Source of the DNA: Nitrospira sp.
GTDB lineage: Bacteria > Nitrospirota > Nitrospiria > Nitrospirales > Nitrospiraceae
Assembly: GCA_030653545.1 (NCBI GenBank)
Contig: JAURZE010000024.1
Span: forward strand, 62,001 to 126,000
DNA: 64,000 bases
Direction of reading: 5' to 3'
The notes below the pieces were generated by a model. That model saw only the letters and a program-made list of their open reading frames with translations. It was not told where the DNA came from and made no database searches. Positions 1-10,333 of the stretch are shown here, one piece after another. Position 1 is the stretch's first letter. Each line of letters begins with the position of its first letter. The position numbers and the translations under genes are program-made.

Positions 1-2
1 AC

Positions 3-815
3 TATGCCAGTCCACGAGCGCTCGGCCCGCTCATCGCGCTGAACTGTGCCGGCATTCCCGAACATCTGCTCGAATCGGAACTCTTCGGCTATCACCAGGG
101 CGCCTTCACCGACGCCAAACACACGAAGCCCGGACGGTTCCAACTCGCCGAAGGCGGCACGTTGTTCCTCGACGAAATCGGGGAGATGAGCGCCGCGGCT
201 CAGGCCAAACTACTGCGGGTCCTCGAAGATCACACGGTCGATCCGCTCGGCGATACGCACAGCCACAGGGTAAACATCCGAATCATCGCCGCGACCAACG
301 AAGACCTCCCGGCTCATATCAAGACCGGGCGATTCCGTCTCGATCTCTACTATCGGCTCAATGTGTATCAGCTCCGCATTCCTCCGCTACGCGAACGGCT
401 GGAGGACATCGAGCCGATCCTGCATTACTTTCTGGCCCAAGCGCGCCGCGACCACGGCTGTCGCATCACCGGCATCAGCCCGGAGGCGTCAACCGTCCTC
501 CGGCGTCATCATTGGCCGGGCAACGTCAGGGAGCTTCACAACGTGGTCGAGTGGCTTACGATTACCTGCAAGGCCAATCATATCGAACCCCAGCACCTCC
601 CGGCCTCCGTCAAAACCGGCAAAGCGCTCGAGCAGCCGAACGCCGAACTCAAGCCCTCTCTGCTCGCCTTCGGTCTGTCGTTTCAAGACATGGAGAAGAA
701 GCTGCTGGAGGAAGCCCTCAGCAAATCAGGCGGAAATGTCTCAGAAGCGAGCCGCCTTCTCAAAATCACACGAAATACCCTACGCTACCGTATGGCTAAG
801 CACCACATGTCCTGA
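3..815 (+). CDS. sigma54-dependent transcriptional activator (NtrC family), 3' part only
   Basis: The frame is open from the window edge, so the start, the Walker A motif and any receiver domain lie upstream. Visible in order are the sigma54-contact loop in the context ELFGYHQGAFTDA, the Walker B segment GGTLFLDEIGEM, the sensor/arginine-finger part of the AAA+ domain (LYYRLNVYQLRIPPLRER), the WPGNVREL motif, and a C-terminal Fis-type helix-turn-helix (NVSEASRLLKITRNTLRYR). Such proteins hydrolyse ATP to open sigma54 holoenzyme complexes at distant promoters. The loop reads GAFTDA instead of the usual GAFTGA; the Thr that contacts sigma54 is kept. The signal sensed cannot be told because the N-terminus is missing. 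Confidence 0.93.
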   Translation, partial: YASPRALGPLIALNCAGIPEHLLESELFGYHQGAFTDAKHTKPGRFQLAEGGTLFLDEIGEMSAAAQAKLLRVLEDHTVDPLGDTHSHRVNIRIIAATNEDLPAHIKTGRFRLDLYYRLNVYQLRIPPLRERLEDIEPILHYFLAQARRDHGCRITGISPEASTVLRRHHWPGNVRELHNVVEWLTITCKANHIEPQHLPASVKTGKALEQPNAELKPSLLAFGLSFQDMEKKLLEEALSKSGGNVSEASRLLKITRNTLRYRMAKHHMS

Positions 816-1036
816 TTCCCGCCCACTACCACCGCCGCACGCGACACGCCGCAACCTTTGAGTACCTGTCTCAGAGAACGGCCATATCCTCCGAAATCCT
901 GCCTGCTCACTGCGACTGAGTACTGACGGGTCAGACTCAATACTGTCCGGCTTTTCACAGGGCTCAAGCCTCAGGCAGGAGCACCGATAAATAAGACACG
1001 CCATCCGACCCACCGCAGACTCAGAAAAGGCGTCAT

Positions 1037-1720
1037 ATGTTCAAGAATCGACGTCAGCCCAAGATTAATCTCCTTGCGTGTCATGCAATGATCCCAATAC
1101 TCCTCCTGATCATCTCGTTCATCGGCACGGTCTCCGCGACTTCCGCTACCGCCGCCCCACGCGAACAGATGATTCCAGTCTTAAGTCAAGTGGGGGAAGC
1201 AAGCGCACGAGGGACAGTAGGGTATGTGCACATCACATTCGACCGGCGGTCGGACGCGGCGGGATTAGCCATCCGATTTAATACCGAGCCGGGACGCTTT
1301 TCTCGTTCAGCCCAGGCCTCCATCGAAGAGGCCATTCGCCGCACCGCCCACTCGTTGAAACTCTCGACTGATTCCTGGACGGTGGTGCTGACCGTTCCCT
1401 ATTCGGATATTGTGGTCTCCGGTGGGCACTTGTCTGGAATGGTAGGGCTAAGTGTTGCCGCAATGGCAACAGGACGCACGATCGACCCGGGACTCCTCGT
1501 GACAGGCAGGATTACTCAAGAAGGAAAGATTGGACCAGTGGGGTCTGCTCCCCTACAGGTGCCCGCGCCAGGACGTGCACGGTTGCGGCGGGTCGTCGTA
1601 TCAAAAGAACAGTCGCTCGTCGAGCGCGACCAACCGGCGCGTGAGCTCGTACAGGTCACGCCCGTTAGTTCTGTCACCCAAGCGTTTCAAGAACTCACTG
1701 GCGAACCACCCAAGCCCTAA
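1037..1720 (+). CDS. exported Lon-like (S16 fold) domain protein, probably inactive
   Basis: The 227-residue protein begins with a basic stretch and a hydrophobic signal segment (about residues 10-40), so it is probably exported. Residues about 105-195 resemble the C-terminal proteolytic domain of Lon: a helix ending in ATGR, then LLVTGRITQEGKIGPVG and a VVVSKEQ strand, matching the order of TGR, TGEI..G.I..VGG and IIPKEN in Lon. The Lon serine motif (GPSAG) is here GHLSG, and the catalytic lysine after VGG is not found (VGSAPLQV). I infer a Lon fold without normal Ser-Lys chemistry. ATG is preceded by AAGGCG. It stands alone, 221 bp after the activator gene; the gap shows nothing I recognise. 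Confidence 0.6.
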   Translation: MFKNRRQPKINLLACHAMIPILLLIISFIGTVSATSATAAPREQMIPVLSQVGEASARGTVGYVHITFDRRSDAAGLAIRFNTEPGRFSRSAQASIEEAIRRTAHSLKLSTDSWTVVLTVPYSDIVVSGGHLSGMVGLSVAAMATGRTIDPGLLVTGRITQEGKIGPVGSAPLQVPAPGRARLRRVVVSKEQSLVERDQPARELVQVTPVSSVTQAFQELTGEPPKP

Positions 1721-1747
1721 GCGTGATTCTTAATTTTACCCGTCTCT

Positions 1748-4162
1748 CTACCGAAGCGTCGCAATCGACACCCCGTCTCCCCCTTCAGCCCGATCACCGG
1801 GACGGAACCCTGCAACATAGGGCGACTCCGACAGATACTTACGTAATGCGGATTTCAAACGTCCTGTCCCATGTCCATGAATGATGCGCAGAAACGGCGC
1901 GCCCTCAAGCGTCGCCCGATCCAGCGCGGCAATGACGTGATCAAGCGCCTCATCAGCCGCCTGCCCGCGCACATCGACCACCGTCTGTTCGTCGAGACCC
2001 AGCCCGCCGCCGGTTGAAAACCGTCGCGGACTAGATGCCGACGAGGGGGCCGCGGAAGCTGGCGCAGCCGCTCCGGATGCGACGCCAATGAGATTCGCCA
2101 CGGTGGCCAGGACTTCACCTTCGCCCACTTTCACCCGAACGCGTTTCTTCCCCTGCGGAGCTTCGAGTAGACTGCCGGTCAAGCCCAACCCGGCAATTTC
2201 CACCTGGTCGCCGATCCGGAGCTGTTCGACCGGAATCGGTGCGCCGACAGGAACCAGTTCGTGTTTGGTCTGGATTTCCAATTCACTGAGACGCTGGGAG
2301 GTCTCCTTGGCCTTGATCAGCTTCTGCTCGCGCTTGAGGGCATCGACGGTCGCCTGCACCTCCGCCCGCGCCCGCTGAAACTGCTCGCCCAGTTTCTTCT
2401 TCAACCCCTTCCGCGCTTCCAGTTCCGCCTCTTCCAAGCGTGCCTGCAACGCCTTCGCTTCAACGGCGGCGCGCTCGGCCTCGGCCCTCGCCTGCGCCGC
2501 CCGTTCCACATCGTCGGCCAACTGCCGCTGTTTCTGCTGGAGATCGACCATGAGGTCTTCCAACCGTCGGTCATCCTTGGGCAAGCGCTGACGCGCATCG
2601 TCCAAAATCTTTCCATCCATCCCAAGACGACCGGCGATCTCCAATGCCGACGAGCCTCCGGGCACACCGAGAAACAAGCGGTAGGTCGGCGCCAAGCGAG
2701 TCACATCAAACTCAACACTGGCATTGGCAAATCCCGGCATCGTTTGGGCCAGTTCTTTCAACGGTCCGTAGTGAGTCGTCACCACGACTTTCATATTCAG
2801 CGATGCGAGGTGGCACAACAGGGCTTCTGCCAGCGCCGCCCCTTCCTGCGGATCGGTCGACGTCACCGGTTCGTCGAGTAAGACCAGCGACTGTCCGGTA
2901 TCCGCCCCGCTGCTCAGCGACCGTGCCGACTCTGCGAGCAATTGCACCATCTGCGACATGTGGGCGGAGAAACTCGAAAGGTCACGGCTCAAATCCTGTG
3001 CATCCCCGATGTCGGCATAGAGCGCTGGGAAGATGGCCATCTCCGACTCGGGCGCACAGGGGAGATGCAACCCCGCCCGCACCATCAGCGAAAACAAACC
3101 GACAATCTTCAGCGTGACCGTCTTGCCGCCGGTATTAGGACCGGAAATAACCAGGACGCGGATGGACTCATCGAGCAGAATATCGTTCGCCACAACGTCA
3201 TCTTTTGCCAGGATCAACAGCGGATGACGGGCCTGTTTCAGCAGGACCCGCCCCTGCTCATTCAACAGGACGGGATTGGCCTTGAGCCGCCGGCTGAACG
3301 CCGCCTTCGCCTGCACCGCATCAAGCTCCGCCAGTCCTTCGACCCCGGCCTGCAACGCCTCCGCCTGCCCGGCCACCAGAAGCGTGAGCTCGCGCAGGAT
3401 GCGCCGCACTTCCCGCTCGATCTCCAGATCGGCAACTTTGATCGAGTTGTTCAACTCCACCAGCTCGCGCGGCTCAAGAAATACCGTCGCGCCGCTGGCC
3501 GACACATCGTGCACAATCCCCGGCATACGCCCTCGCATGTCCGCCTTCACCGGCAGCACATAACGGCCTTCCCGCTGAGCGAAATACGTTTCCTGCAGAA
3601 CGTCCTCGTATCGACTGGAGTGCAGTATCCGATCCAACTGCTCGCGCATACGCTGTTTCAGTTCCTGCGCGGCATGGGTAAGGCGCCGCAACTCCGGCGT
3701 GGCCGATTCTTTGATCGCCCCATCGGGCTGAATCGCGGCGTCGAGCGCCCGCGTTATCTGCTGAAGCTCGCGAGTCGACTGGAGGCCCTCTGCCAAAGCC
3801 ACCACCATAGGGACCTCGTGTGCATGGCGAGCGCAAAAGCGCGCGACCTCGTCCATCCGCGTCAACACGAGTCCGCAGTCCCGCAACTCCAGCGCCTCAA
3901 GCACGCCCCCCTTGCTGGCCCGTTCGACGAGCTCGCGCGTATCCGGAAACGACAGCACCGGGGCCGGATCACTCCCATCGCTAAGCCGCAACCACTCCGT
4001 CGTCTCCTGCTGACGCCTGACAAGACCCTCTAGATCATTGCCCAGAGCCATCGCCCGACAACGTGCAGCCCCCAGCGCAGATTGAGCTCCTCGTGCCAGG
4101 CACTCAAGGACCTTCGGCCACTCCAATGCCTGCGCGGCTTTCTCCGACAGCGTATCCGCCAT
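1748..4162 (-). CDS. mutS2: endonuclease MutS2
   Basis: This is a MutS-family ATPase with a C-terminal Smr nuclease domain, which acts on branched DNA and, in some species, on collided ribosomes. The order seen is a helical core and clamp (about residues 1-320), Walker A GPNTGGKT (about 341-348), Walker B with LLDEPVTSTDP, a long charged coiled coil (about 510-630), and the Smr domain with HGHGTGRL near the end. The length (804 residues) is normal. A longer frame starts with TTG at 4180, but the GGGAGG it would include is the natural Shine-Dalgarno for the ATG at 4162. The Walker B region differs from the DELGAGTDP usual in MutS2, although the Glu is kept. The last codons lie close to the convergent upstream gene. 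Confidence 0.95.
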   Translation of the reverse strand: MADTLSEKAAQALEWPKVLECLARGAQSALGAARCRAMALGNDLEGLVRRQQETTEWLRLSDGSDPAPVLSFPDTRELVERASKGGVLEALELRDCGLVLTRMDEVARFCARHAHEVPMVVALAEGLQSTRELQQITRALDAAIQPDGAIKESATPELRRLTHAAQELKQRMREQLDRILHSSRYEDVLQETYFAQREGRYVLPVKADMRGRMPGIVHDVSASGATVFLEPRELVELNNSIKVADLEIEREVRRILRELTLLVAGQAEALQAGVEGLAELDAVQAKAAFSRRLKANPVLLNEQGRVLLKQARHPLLILAKDDVVANDILLDESIRVLVISGPNTGGKTVTLKIVGLFSLMVRAGLHLPCAPESEMAIFPALYADIGDAQDLSRDLSSFSAHMSQMVQLLAESARSLSSGADTGQSLVLLDEPVTSTDPQEGAALAEALLCHLASLNMKVVVTTHYGPLKELAQTMPGFANASVEFDVTRLAPTYRLFLGVPGGSSALEIAGRLGMDGKILDDARQRLPKDDRRLEDLMVDLQQKQRQLADDVERAAQARAEAERAAVEAKALQARLEEAELEARKGLKKKLGEQFQRARAEVQATVDALKREQKLIKAKETSQRLSELEIQTKHELVPVGAPIPVEQLRIGDQVEIAGLGLTGSLLEAPQGKKRVRVKVGEGEVLATVANLIGVASGAAAPASAAPSSASSPRRFSTGGGLGLDEQTVVDVRGQAADEALDHVIAALDRATLEGAPFLRIIHGHGTGRLKSALRKYLSESPYVAGFRPGDRAEGGDGVSIATLR

Positions 4163-4334
4163 CCGTACCTCACCTCCCAAACATCACTCTTTCCAGCGGG
4201 AACTCTAGCGAAGAGGGATCCGGAGAAGCAACCCGCCTTGCGCCACACTGCCCCCCTTGTTTCTACTGAGGCCACCGTTGGGGAAAAGGCCTCAAATACT
4301 GGGGTTTCTTCACGTATTCCTACCTTCGTATAGC

Positions 4335-4363
4335 TTGACAAGGGTTCGGACCGCCGATACTAT
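4335..4363 (+). promoter_or_regulatory. sigma70-type promoter for gapA
   Basis: TTGACA (4335-4340) and TACTAT (4358-4363) are separated by exactly 17 bp. The -10 box lies about 60 bp before the gapA start and points away from mutS2. This is the likely promoter for gapA-pgk-tpiA-secG. Confidence 0.75.
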
Positions 4364-4384
4364 CGCGAACACGATTGCCGGTGA

Positions 4385-5437
<1,053 letters not shown>

Positions 5438-5512
5438 CCAACGGGCGATCGGCATTCACGCGGGATGCACGTCTGAACGCGACCTGCTGCGGAGGCCTGT
5501 AAAGGAGCTCTC

Positions 5513-6712
5513 ATGAATTTGCGCAAGCAAACAATCGATGACGTCAAGCTTCGAGGGAAACGCGTGATCATCCGCGCGGACTTCAACGTTCCCCTCGACG
5601 AGTCGCTCCAAATCACCGACGACACCCGCATCCGTTCAACCCTGCCGACCATCAACCGTGTCGTCGACGAAGGCGCCAAAGTCATCCTTTGCTCTCACCT
5701 GGGACGCCCGAAGGGAGCGTTTGACCCGAAGTACAGCTTGGCCCCGGTAGCAAAGCGGCTGAGCCGGTTGCTCGGCAAAGAAGTGATCTTCGCGCCGGAT
5801 TGTATTGGGCCCGCCGTCGAGAAGCTGGTCGCGAAAATGAATCCTGGCGATGTGATGCTGCTGGAGAATCTTCGTTTTCATCCGGGCGAGGAAAAGAACG
5901 ATGACGCCTTCGCAAAGGCGCTCGCGTCACTCGGCGACGTCTTTGTGAATGATGCATTTGGCGCCGCGCACCGGGCGCACGCCTCAACCGTCGGGATCAC
6001 CAAATTCATCAAGGCTTCGGCCGCGGGCGCGCTCCTGAAGAAAGAAATCGAATACCTGGAAGGCGCCGTGGAAAATCCGGTGCGCCCGTTCGTCGCCATT
6101 CTCGGCGGCGCCAAGGTGTCCGGAAAAATCGGGGTCATCGAAAACCTGGGGAAGCGTGTCGACAAGGTCATCATCGGCGGCGGTATGGCTTTCACCTTCC
6201 TGAAAGCCAAGGGCCTGGAAATCGGCAACTCCCTCGTTGAAAAAGACATGCTCGATTTTGCGCGAGGTATTGAGGAGCATGCCCTCTCACGGGGCGTGAA
6301 ATTCTATCTCCCTGTCGATTGCGTCGTCGCCGCCAGCCGTGAGCCGGGGGCTGAAACGAAGATTGTTCCCGTGCAGGAAATTCCCAAAGGCTGGTATGGC
6401 TTGGATATCGGGCCGGCGTCCGTGAAGTTGTTCAGCGAGGCCCTGCAGGATGCCAAAACGATTTTGTGGAACGGTCCCATGGGAATGTTCGAAATCGATG
6501 CCTTCGCCCGCGGAACGCTGTCCATCGCCCATGCCGTGGGTAATGCCTATGCGTTGACGATCGTCGGAGGCGGTGAAACCGCCATGGCCATTCACCGGGC
6601 AGGGGAATCGGACAGCATCTCCTTCATTTCAACCGGCGGAGGCGCGGCACTCGAACTTCTGGAAGGCAAGCAACTGCCCGGATTGGTCGCCCTCCCGGAC
6701 CGAGCCCTCTAG
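5513..6712 (+). CDS. pgk: phosphoglycerate kinase
   Basis: It transfers phosphate from 1,3-bisphosphoglycerate to ADP, or runs the reverse step in carbon fixation. The motifs are RADFNVP near residue 21, SHLGRPKG, GGAKVSGKI, GGGMAFTFLKA, WNGPMGMFE and GGGETA at the nucleotide-binding end. The 399 residues match the family length. The ATG follows AAAGGAG at good distance. It lies 75 bp after gapA and 43 bp before tpiA, so the three probably share a transcript. Confidence 0.97.
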   Translation: MNLRKQTIDDVKLRGKRVIIRADFNVPLDESLQITDDTRIRSTLPTINRVVDEGAKVILCSHLGRPKGAFDPKYSLAPVAKRLSRLLGKEVIFAPDCIGPAVEKLVAKMNPGDVMLLENLRFHPGEEKNDDAFAKALASLGDVFVNDAFGAAHRAHASTVGITKFIKASAAGALLKKEIEYLEGAVENPVRPFVAILGGAKVSGKIGVIENLGKRVDKVIIGGGMAFTFLKAKGLEIGNSLVEKDMLDFARGIEEHALSRGVKFYLPVDCVVAASREPGAETKIVPVQEIPKGWYGLDIGPASVKLFSEALQDAKTILWNGPMGMFEIDAFARGTLSIAHAVGNAYALTIVGGGETAMAIHRAGESDSISFISTGGGAALELLEGKQLPGLVALPDRAL

Positions 6713-6755
6713 ACATTTGAGCCCACGTTCATCGTAAGTCAGAACGAAGGACACT

Positions 6756-7529
6756 GTGCGCATACCCCTGATCGCCGGCAACTGGAAAATGAACAAGACC
6801 GCCTCCGAGGCGGCCGCGTTCGTTCGTGAGTTGGTTCAAAGGAAACTCCCCGCCTCCGCCGTCGAAATCGTCATCGCCCCGCCATTTACCGCGCTGGACT
6901 CCGTCCGTCAGACGCTGGGGTCCGGCTCATCCATCGGCCTGGCTGGCCAGAACCTCCACTGGGAGGACCACGGCACCTATACCGGCGAAGTCTCCGCGCC
7001 AATGCTGAAAGATCTTGGCTGCAGGTACGTCATTCTCGGACACTCTGAGCGACGCGCCCTATTCGGCGAAGGTGACGACGTGATACGGAAGAAACTCGCT
7101 GCAGCCTTTCGGCATGGGCTCAAGCCGATCCTCTGCATTGGTGAATCGTTGGACCAACGTGAAGCAGGACGCACGACAGAGATCATCACCGGACAGCTCA
7201 AGGGAAGCCTGGCTGGGTTCGAAGCCGCACAACTGGCGACCCTCACCATTGCCTACGAGCCGGTCTGGGCCATCGGAACGGGAAAAGCCGCATCGCCGGA
7301 ACAGGCGATTCCGGTGCATCAGACCATCAGACAACTCTTGCAGCAGGAATGGTCTTCCGCCATTGCGGAGGGAACCAGAGTTTTGTATGGCGGCAGCGTC
7401 ACGCCACAAAACGTGTCGGATTTTCTGGCGTCGGAAGAGATCGACGGCGCATTGGTCGGTGGGGCTTGCCTCAAGGTCGAGTCCTTTGCTAGTATCGCCA
7501 CTCTCGCACAAAAACGAACGGGGCATTAA
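6756..7529 (+). CDS. tpiA: triose-phosphate isomerase
   Basis: It interconverts dihydroxyacetone phosphate and glyceraldehyde 3-phosphate. Visible are AGNWKMNKT with the substrate Lys, GHSERR with the electrophilic His at about residue 96, AYEPVWAIGTGK with the catalytic Glu and the flexible loop, and YGGSV at the phosphate site. Translation starts at GTG (6756) behind GAAGGA. The 257 residues are normal. The stop is only two bases before secG, which indicates translational coupling. Confidence 0.97.
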   Translation: MRIPLIAGNWKMNKTASEAAAFVRELVQRKLPASAVEIVIAPPFTALDSVRQTLGSGSSIGLAGQNLHWEDHGTYTGEVSAPMLKDLGCRYVILGHSERRALFGEGDDVIRKKLAAAFRHGLKPILCIGESLDQREAGRTTEIITGQLKGSLAGFEAAQLATLTIAYEPVWAIGTGKAASPEQAIPVHQTIRQLLQQEWSSAIAEGTRVLYGGSVTPQNVSDFLASEEIDGALVGGACLKVESFASIATLAQKRTGH

Positions 7530-7531
7530 GC

Positions 7532-7882
7532 ATGTTGTATACGCTGGTAGTCATTCTTCATGTGTTTGTCTGTTTCCTGATGATCGGCGCAATTTTGCTG
7601 CAGTCGGGAAAGGGAGCGGAAATTGGGGCGTCTTTCGGCGGGTCAAGTCAGACCGTCTTCGGAAGCCGTGGCCCCGCGAACTTCCTGAGCAAATTAACCG
7701 TCGGCGTCGCCGCGGTCTTTATGCTGACATCCTTTAGTTTGGCCATTCTCGCCAAGCAGCGGAACTTTGCGTCAACCGTGATCGATCTCAAGCCGAAAGA
7801 AACTTCGTCCGCCCCTGCGGCTCCTCCGGCCCCTGCGCCAGAATCGCATCCGGCGGGGGATGCTCCGGCAGCCGCGCATTGA
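7532..7882 (+). CDS. secG: preprotein translocase subunit SecG
   Basis: A small membrane subunit of SecYEG. The first helix (LYTLVVILHVFVCFLMIGAILL) is followed by the family signature LQSGKGAEIGASFGGSSQTVFG and a second helix near residues 50-70. A Pro/Ala-rich cytoplasmic tail ends the 116-residue protein. Its place directly behind tpiA is common in bacteria. The ATG is two bases from the tpiA stop. Confidence 0.93.
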   Translation: MLYTLVVILHVFVCFLMIGAILLQSGKGAEIGASFGGSSQTVFGSRGPANFLSKLTVGVAAVFMLTSFSLAILAKQRNFASTVIDLKPKETSSAPAAPPAPAPESHPAGDAPAAAH

Positions 7883-7920
7883 TTCAACCTCTTTACGCAA
7901 TTACAGCGTTCCATCGATAG

Positions 7921-7960
7921 AGTGAGGCCCGCCTGCGAAGACTCGCAGGCGGGCCTCACT
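7921..7960. terminator. perfect 18-bp hairpin between convergent secG and ilvE
   Basis: Bases 7921-7938 pair without mismatch with 7943-7960 around the four-base loop AGAC. The stem is very GC-rich. No T tract follows on either strand, so it may act as a bidirectional barrier or mRNA end stabiliser rather than a textbook intrinsic terminator. Confidence 0.7.
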
Positions 7961-8053
7961 ACGTTGCGATTATACCGAGACCCTGCCCCAGATCTAATGT
8001 TCAGAGAAGCCCAATGGATCGAGCTATCGACTGTGCAGAGCTCGACAAAATCG

Positions 8054-8968
8054 TCAGATGCGGGTAATCCAGGATTCGTGCGCAGGATCCTCCCCGCGTA
8101 CGATGGCAAAGAAGGCCTTCTGCAACGCGAGGGTAATGGGACCGGGCTTGCCCGTTCCGATTCGTCGATTGTCTATTTCCCGCACCGGCGTCAGTTCCGC
8201 CGCCGTGCCGGTAACAAACACTTCATCGGCCAAATACATTTCGTCGCGGGTAAACCGCTCTTCCGTCACAGGGATCTTCCGTTCCCGAGCCATGTCGATA
8301 ATCGAGTTTCGCGTAATGCCTTCGAGAATGGACGTCAAGGGTGTGGTCTTGATTTTCCCGCGGCGCACGATAAAGATATTCTCCCCCGTGCCTTCAGCCA
8401 CGTACCCCTCGGGATCGAGCATGATGGCTTCATCGTACCCATCCGCTTTGGCCTCGCGCTTCGCCAGGATTGAATTCACGTAATACCCGGAAATTTTCCC
8501 CCGCGTCATCGACACGTTCACATGATGCCGGGTGAAGGACGACACCCGCGCACGCATCCCGTTGGCCAGCGCCTCGTCACCGAGATAGGCCCCCCACCGC
8601 CAGGCAGCCACCGCCACCCTGATCGGATTGTTGCCGGGATGCACGCCCATCGCCCCATAGCCGATGTAGACCAAGGGCCGAATGTAGCAGGCATCCAAGC
8701 GGTTCGCCCGTACGGTCTCCACAATCGCCTCGGCAATCTGTTTGCGATCGTAGGGCATCTCCATCATCCCGATATGCGCAGAATCAAACAGCCGGTCGAC
8801 ATGCTCCTGAAGCCGGAAGATCGCAGACCCCGATTTACCTTTGTAGCAACGGATTCCCTCGAATGCGGCCAATCCATAGTGCAGGGAATGCGTCAGAATA
8901 TGGACATTGGCCTCAGCCCAGGGAACCAACTTGCCGTCCATCCAGATCTTGTCAACAGGCTCTAACAT
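8054..8968 (-). CDS. ilvE: branched-chain amino acid aminotransferase
   Basis: A fold-type IV PLP aminotransferase that makes valine, leucine and isoleucine from their 2-oxo acids. The PLP lysine is in [11 protein letters not shown]. Family marks that follow are [28 protein letters not shown] and the [12 protein letters not shown] segment. The length, 304 residues, is typical. ATG follows AGAGGAG. It is a single gene with its own promoter upstream and a shared hairpin at its 3' end. Confidence 0.95.
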   Translation of the reverse strand: MLEPVDKIWMDGKLVPWAEANVHILTHSLHYGLAAFEGIRCYKGKSGSAIFRLQEHVDRLFDSAHIGMMEMPYDRKQIAEAIVETVRANRLDACYIRPLVYIGYGAMGVHPGNNPIRVAVAAWRWGAYLGDEALANGMRARVSSFTRHHVNVSMTRGKISGYYVNSILAKREAKADGYDEAIMLDPEGYVAEGTGENIFIVRRGKIKTTPLTSILEGITRNSIIDMARERKIPVTEERFTRDEMYLADEVFVTGTAAELTPVREIDNRRIGTGKPGPITLALQKAFFAIVRGEDPAHESWITRI

Positions 8969-9021
8969 CGACGAACTCTCCTCTGTAAACGAATCACCAC
9001 TGGCGGCGAAAACGAGCGCAA

Positions 9022-9050
9022 ACTATAGCCTGGGCCTTGATAGGGGTCAA
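9022..9050 (-). promoter_or_regulatory. sigma70-type promoter for ilvE
   Basis: On the minus strand TTGACC (9050-9045) and TATAGT (9027-9022) stand 17 bp apart, about 55 bp before the ilvE start. Confidence 0.7.
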
Positions 9051-9110
9051 GCAAGCCCCAGCCTCCTCGTTGGCATTGTTCGGGGAAGTACCTTCTCGCG
9101 GAAAGAAAGA

Positions 9111-9455
9111 CTAGGACGAAGCGCAGTAAGACCGCAGTCTGGCGCTCAAGAAGCTTCCCACCCGTTCCTCACCATCCGGAGCCAGCGTCACAATCTTGGC
9201 TCCGAAGAGCAGACCGCGAACCCATCGGACCACCACGCGCTGAATCTCCACAGGCTCGTCTTTATCAGGAAGCGAGAGACGCAGGACGAGCTCCATGCCG
9301 GGCACCACCTGATGATCACCCAGGACACGCATCCCATTCCTCGACATATTCACCACCGTCCCCTTCCCGAGAAACTCTCCCCCCATGTAATAGAGGAGAC
9401 ACCGGACCGGAATACGATGGTACGTTCGAATCACAAATCGCGTCGCTTGGGGCAT
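9111..9455 (-). CDS. PilZ-domain protein
   Basis: A stand-alone PilZ domain of 114 residues, expected to bind cyclic di-GMP. Both halves of the ligand motif are present: YHRIPVR (RxxxR type) near the N-terminus and NMSRNG (D/NxSxxG) about 25 residues later, followed by the beta-barrel with VQRVVVRW-like strands. The ATG at 9455 has GAGGTG six bases upstream; a longer frame to 9503 lacks such a signal. The output partner is unknown. It points away from rplU. Confidence 0.85.
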   Translation of the reverse strand: MPQATRFVIRTYHRIPVRCLLYYMGGEFLGKGTVVNMSRNGMRVLGDHQVVPGMELVLRLSLPDKDEPVEIQRVVVRWVRGLLFGAKIVTLAPDGEERVGSFLSARLRSYCASS

Positions 9456-9630
9456 GTCGCTCACCTCGCCGGGTAAAAATCTGGTATACATAGCCGGTCG
9501 CACGGCTGTTTGGGAGAGTCTCAGAGTACTGCCAATGACTCACGCCCTCCTAGCCCCCAAAAGAGGGTAGGAAGGAACCTGCACCAGTCACAACAATGGA
9601 CGGGTTCTGAGGGACGTCCCGGTCATTCGC

Positions 9631-9659
9631 TTGACACTCGGATCACCCCTCTGTTATAT
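9631..9659 (+). promoter_or_regulatory. sigma70-type promoter for rplU-rpmA
   Basis: TTGACA (9631-9636), a 17-bp spacer and TTATAT (9654-9659) lie 32 bp before the rplU start. This leaves only a short leader. Confidence 0.75.
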
Positions 9660-9690
9660 GAGCCGTTCTGCTTTGGAGGAGATATAGGAC

Positions 9691-10005
9691 ATGTACGCGA
9701 TTATTGAAACAGGCGGGAAACAGTATCGAGTCGAGTCTGGGTCACTGTTGCAAGTGGCCACACTTGAAGGCGATGTGGGATCAACGATTGAGCTCGACCA
9801 AGTCCGGCTTGTGCACGGAGACGGCGGGGTGGTCATCGGACAACCTCTGGTGAAGGGCGCGAAAGTCACAGCGGAAATCGTCCGGCACGGACGCACCCGC
9901 TCGATCACCGTGTTCAAGAAGAAGCGACGCAAAAACTACCGGCGTACTCGCGGGCATCGTCAGGGCTTTACGAGCTTGCGCATCACCGGCATTGCAACGG
10001 CATAA
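9691..10005 (+). CDS. rplU: 50S ribosomal protein L21
   Basis: The 104-residue protein starts MYAIIETGGKQYRVESG, the L21 signature, and ends in the basic KKRRKNYRRTRGHRQ and IGITA-like tail (LRITGIATA). It binds 23S rRNA in the large subunit. A GGAGGAGAT ribosome site precedes ATG. The order rplU-rpmA-obgE is conserved in most bacteria. Confidence 0.98.
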   Translation: MYAIIETGGKQYRVESGSLLQVATLEGDVGSTIELDQVRLVHGDGGVVIGQPLVKGAKVTAEIVRHGRTRSITVFKKKRRKNYRRTRGHRQGFTSLRITGIATA

Positions 10006-10029
10006 GCACTTTATTGAGAAGGACCTGCC

Positions 10030-10293
10030 ATGGCAACAAACAAAGGCGGCGGATCGTCACGGAACGGACGGGACAGTAACCCCCAGTATTTGGGCGTCAA
10101 GGCCTATGGCGGCGAAACCGTCAAGGCCGGCAGCATCATCGTCCGTCAACGTGGAACCAAGTTTTTCCCCGGGTTTAATGTCGATCTCGGACGGGATCAC
10201 ACATTGTTCGCGCGAGTGACCGGCGTTGTGAAGTTCGAAGGTGGAGAAGACCGACGGAAAGTCAGCGTCTACCCTGCCCCTGTCAAAGCCTAA
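10030..10293 (+). CDS. rpmA: 50S ribosomal protein L27
   Basis: This 87-residue protein reaches toward the peptidyl-transferase centre. The start [16 protein letters not shown] and the [10 protein letters not shown] and VGRD-like ([10 protein letters not shown]) segments are diagnostic. It begins directly with the functional MA.. N-terminus, so no processed leader as in some Firmicutes. It lies 24 bp behind rplU. Confidence 0.98.
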   Translation: MATNKGGGSSRNGRDSNPQYLGVKAYGGETVKAGSIIVRQRGTKFFPGFNVDLGRDHTLFARVTGVVKFEGGEDRRKVSVYPAPVKA

Positions 10294-10333
10294 CTCTCTT
10301 TTCTTTCGCGCTCACTACTCGGCTCAAAACCAC

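Noticed and set aside
816-1036. possible regulatory RNA in the gap after the sigma54 activator
   Set aside because: Only scattered short repeats; no stable hairpin or T run was seen.
2942-4033. 363-codon open frame opposite mutS2
   Set aside because: Antisense of MutS2 coding sequence; no start signal or family motif.
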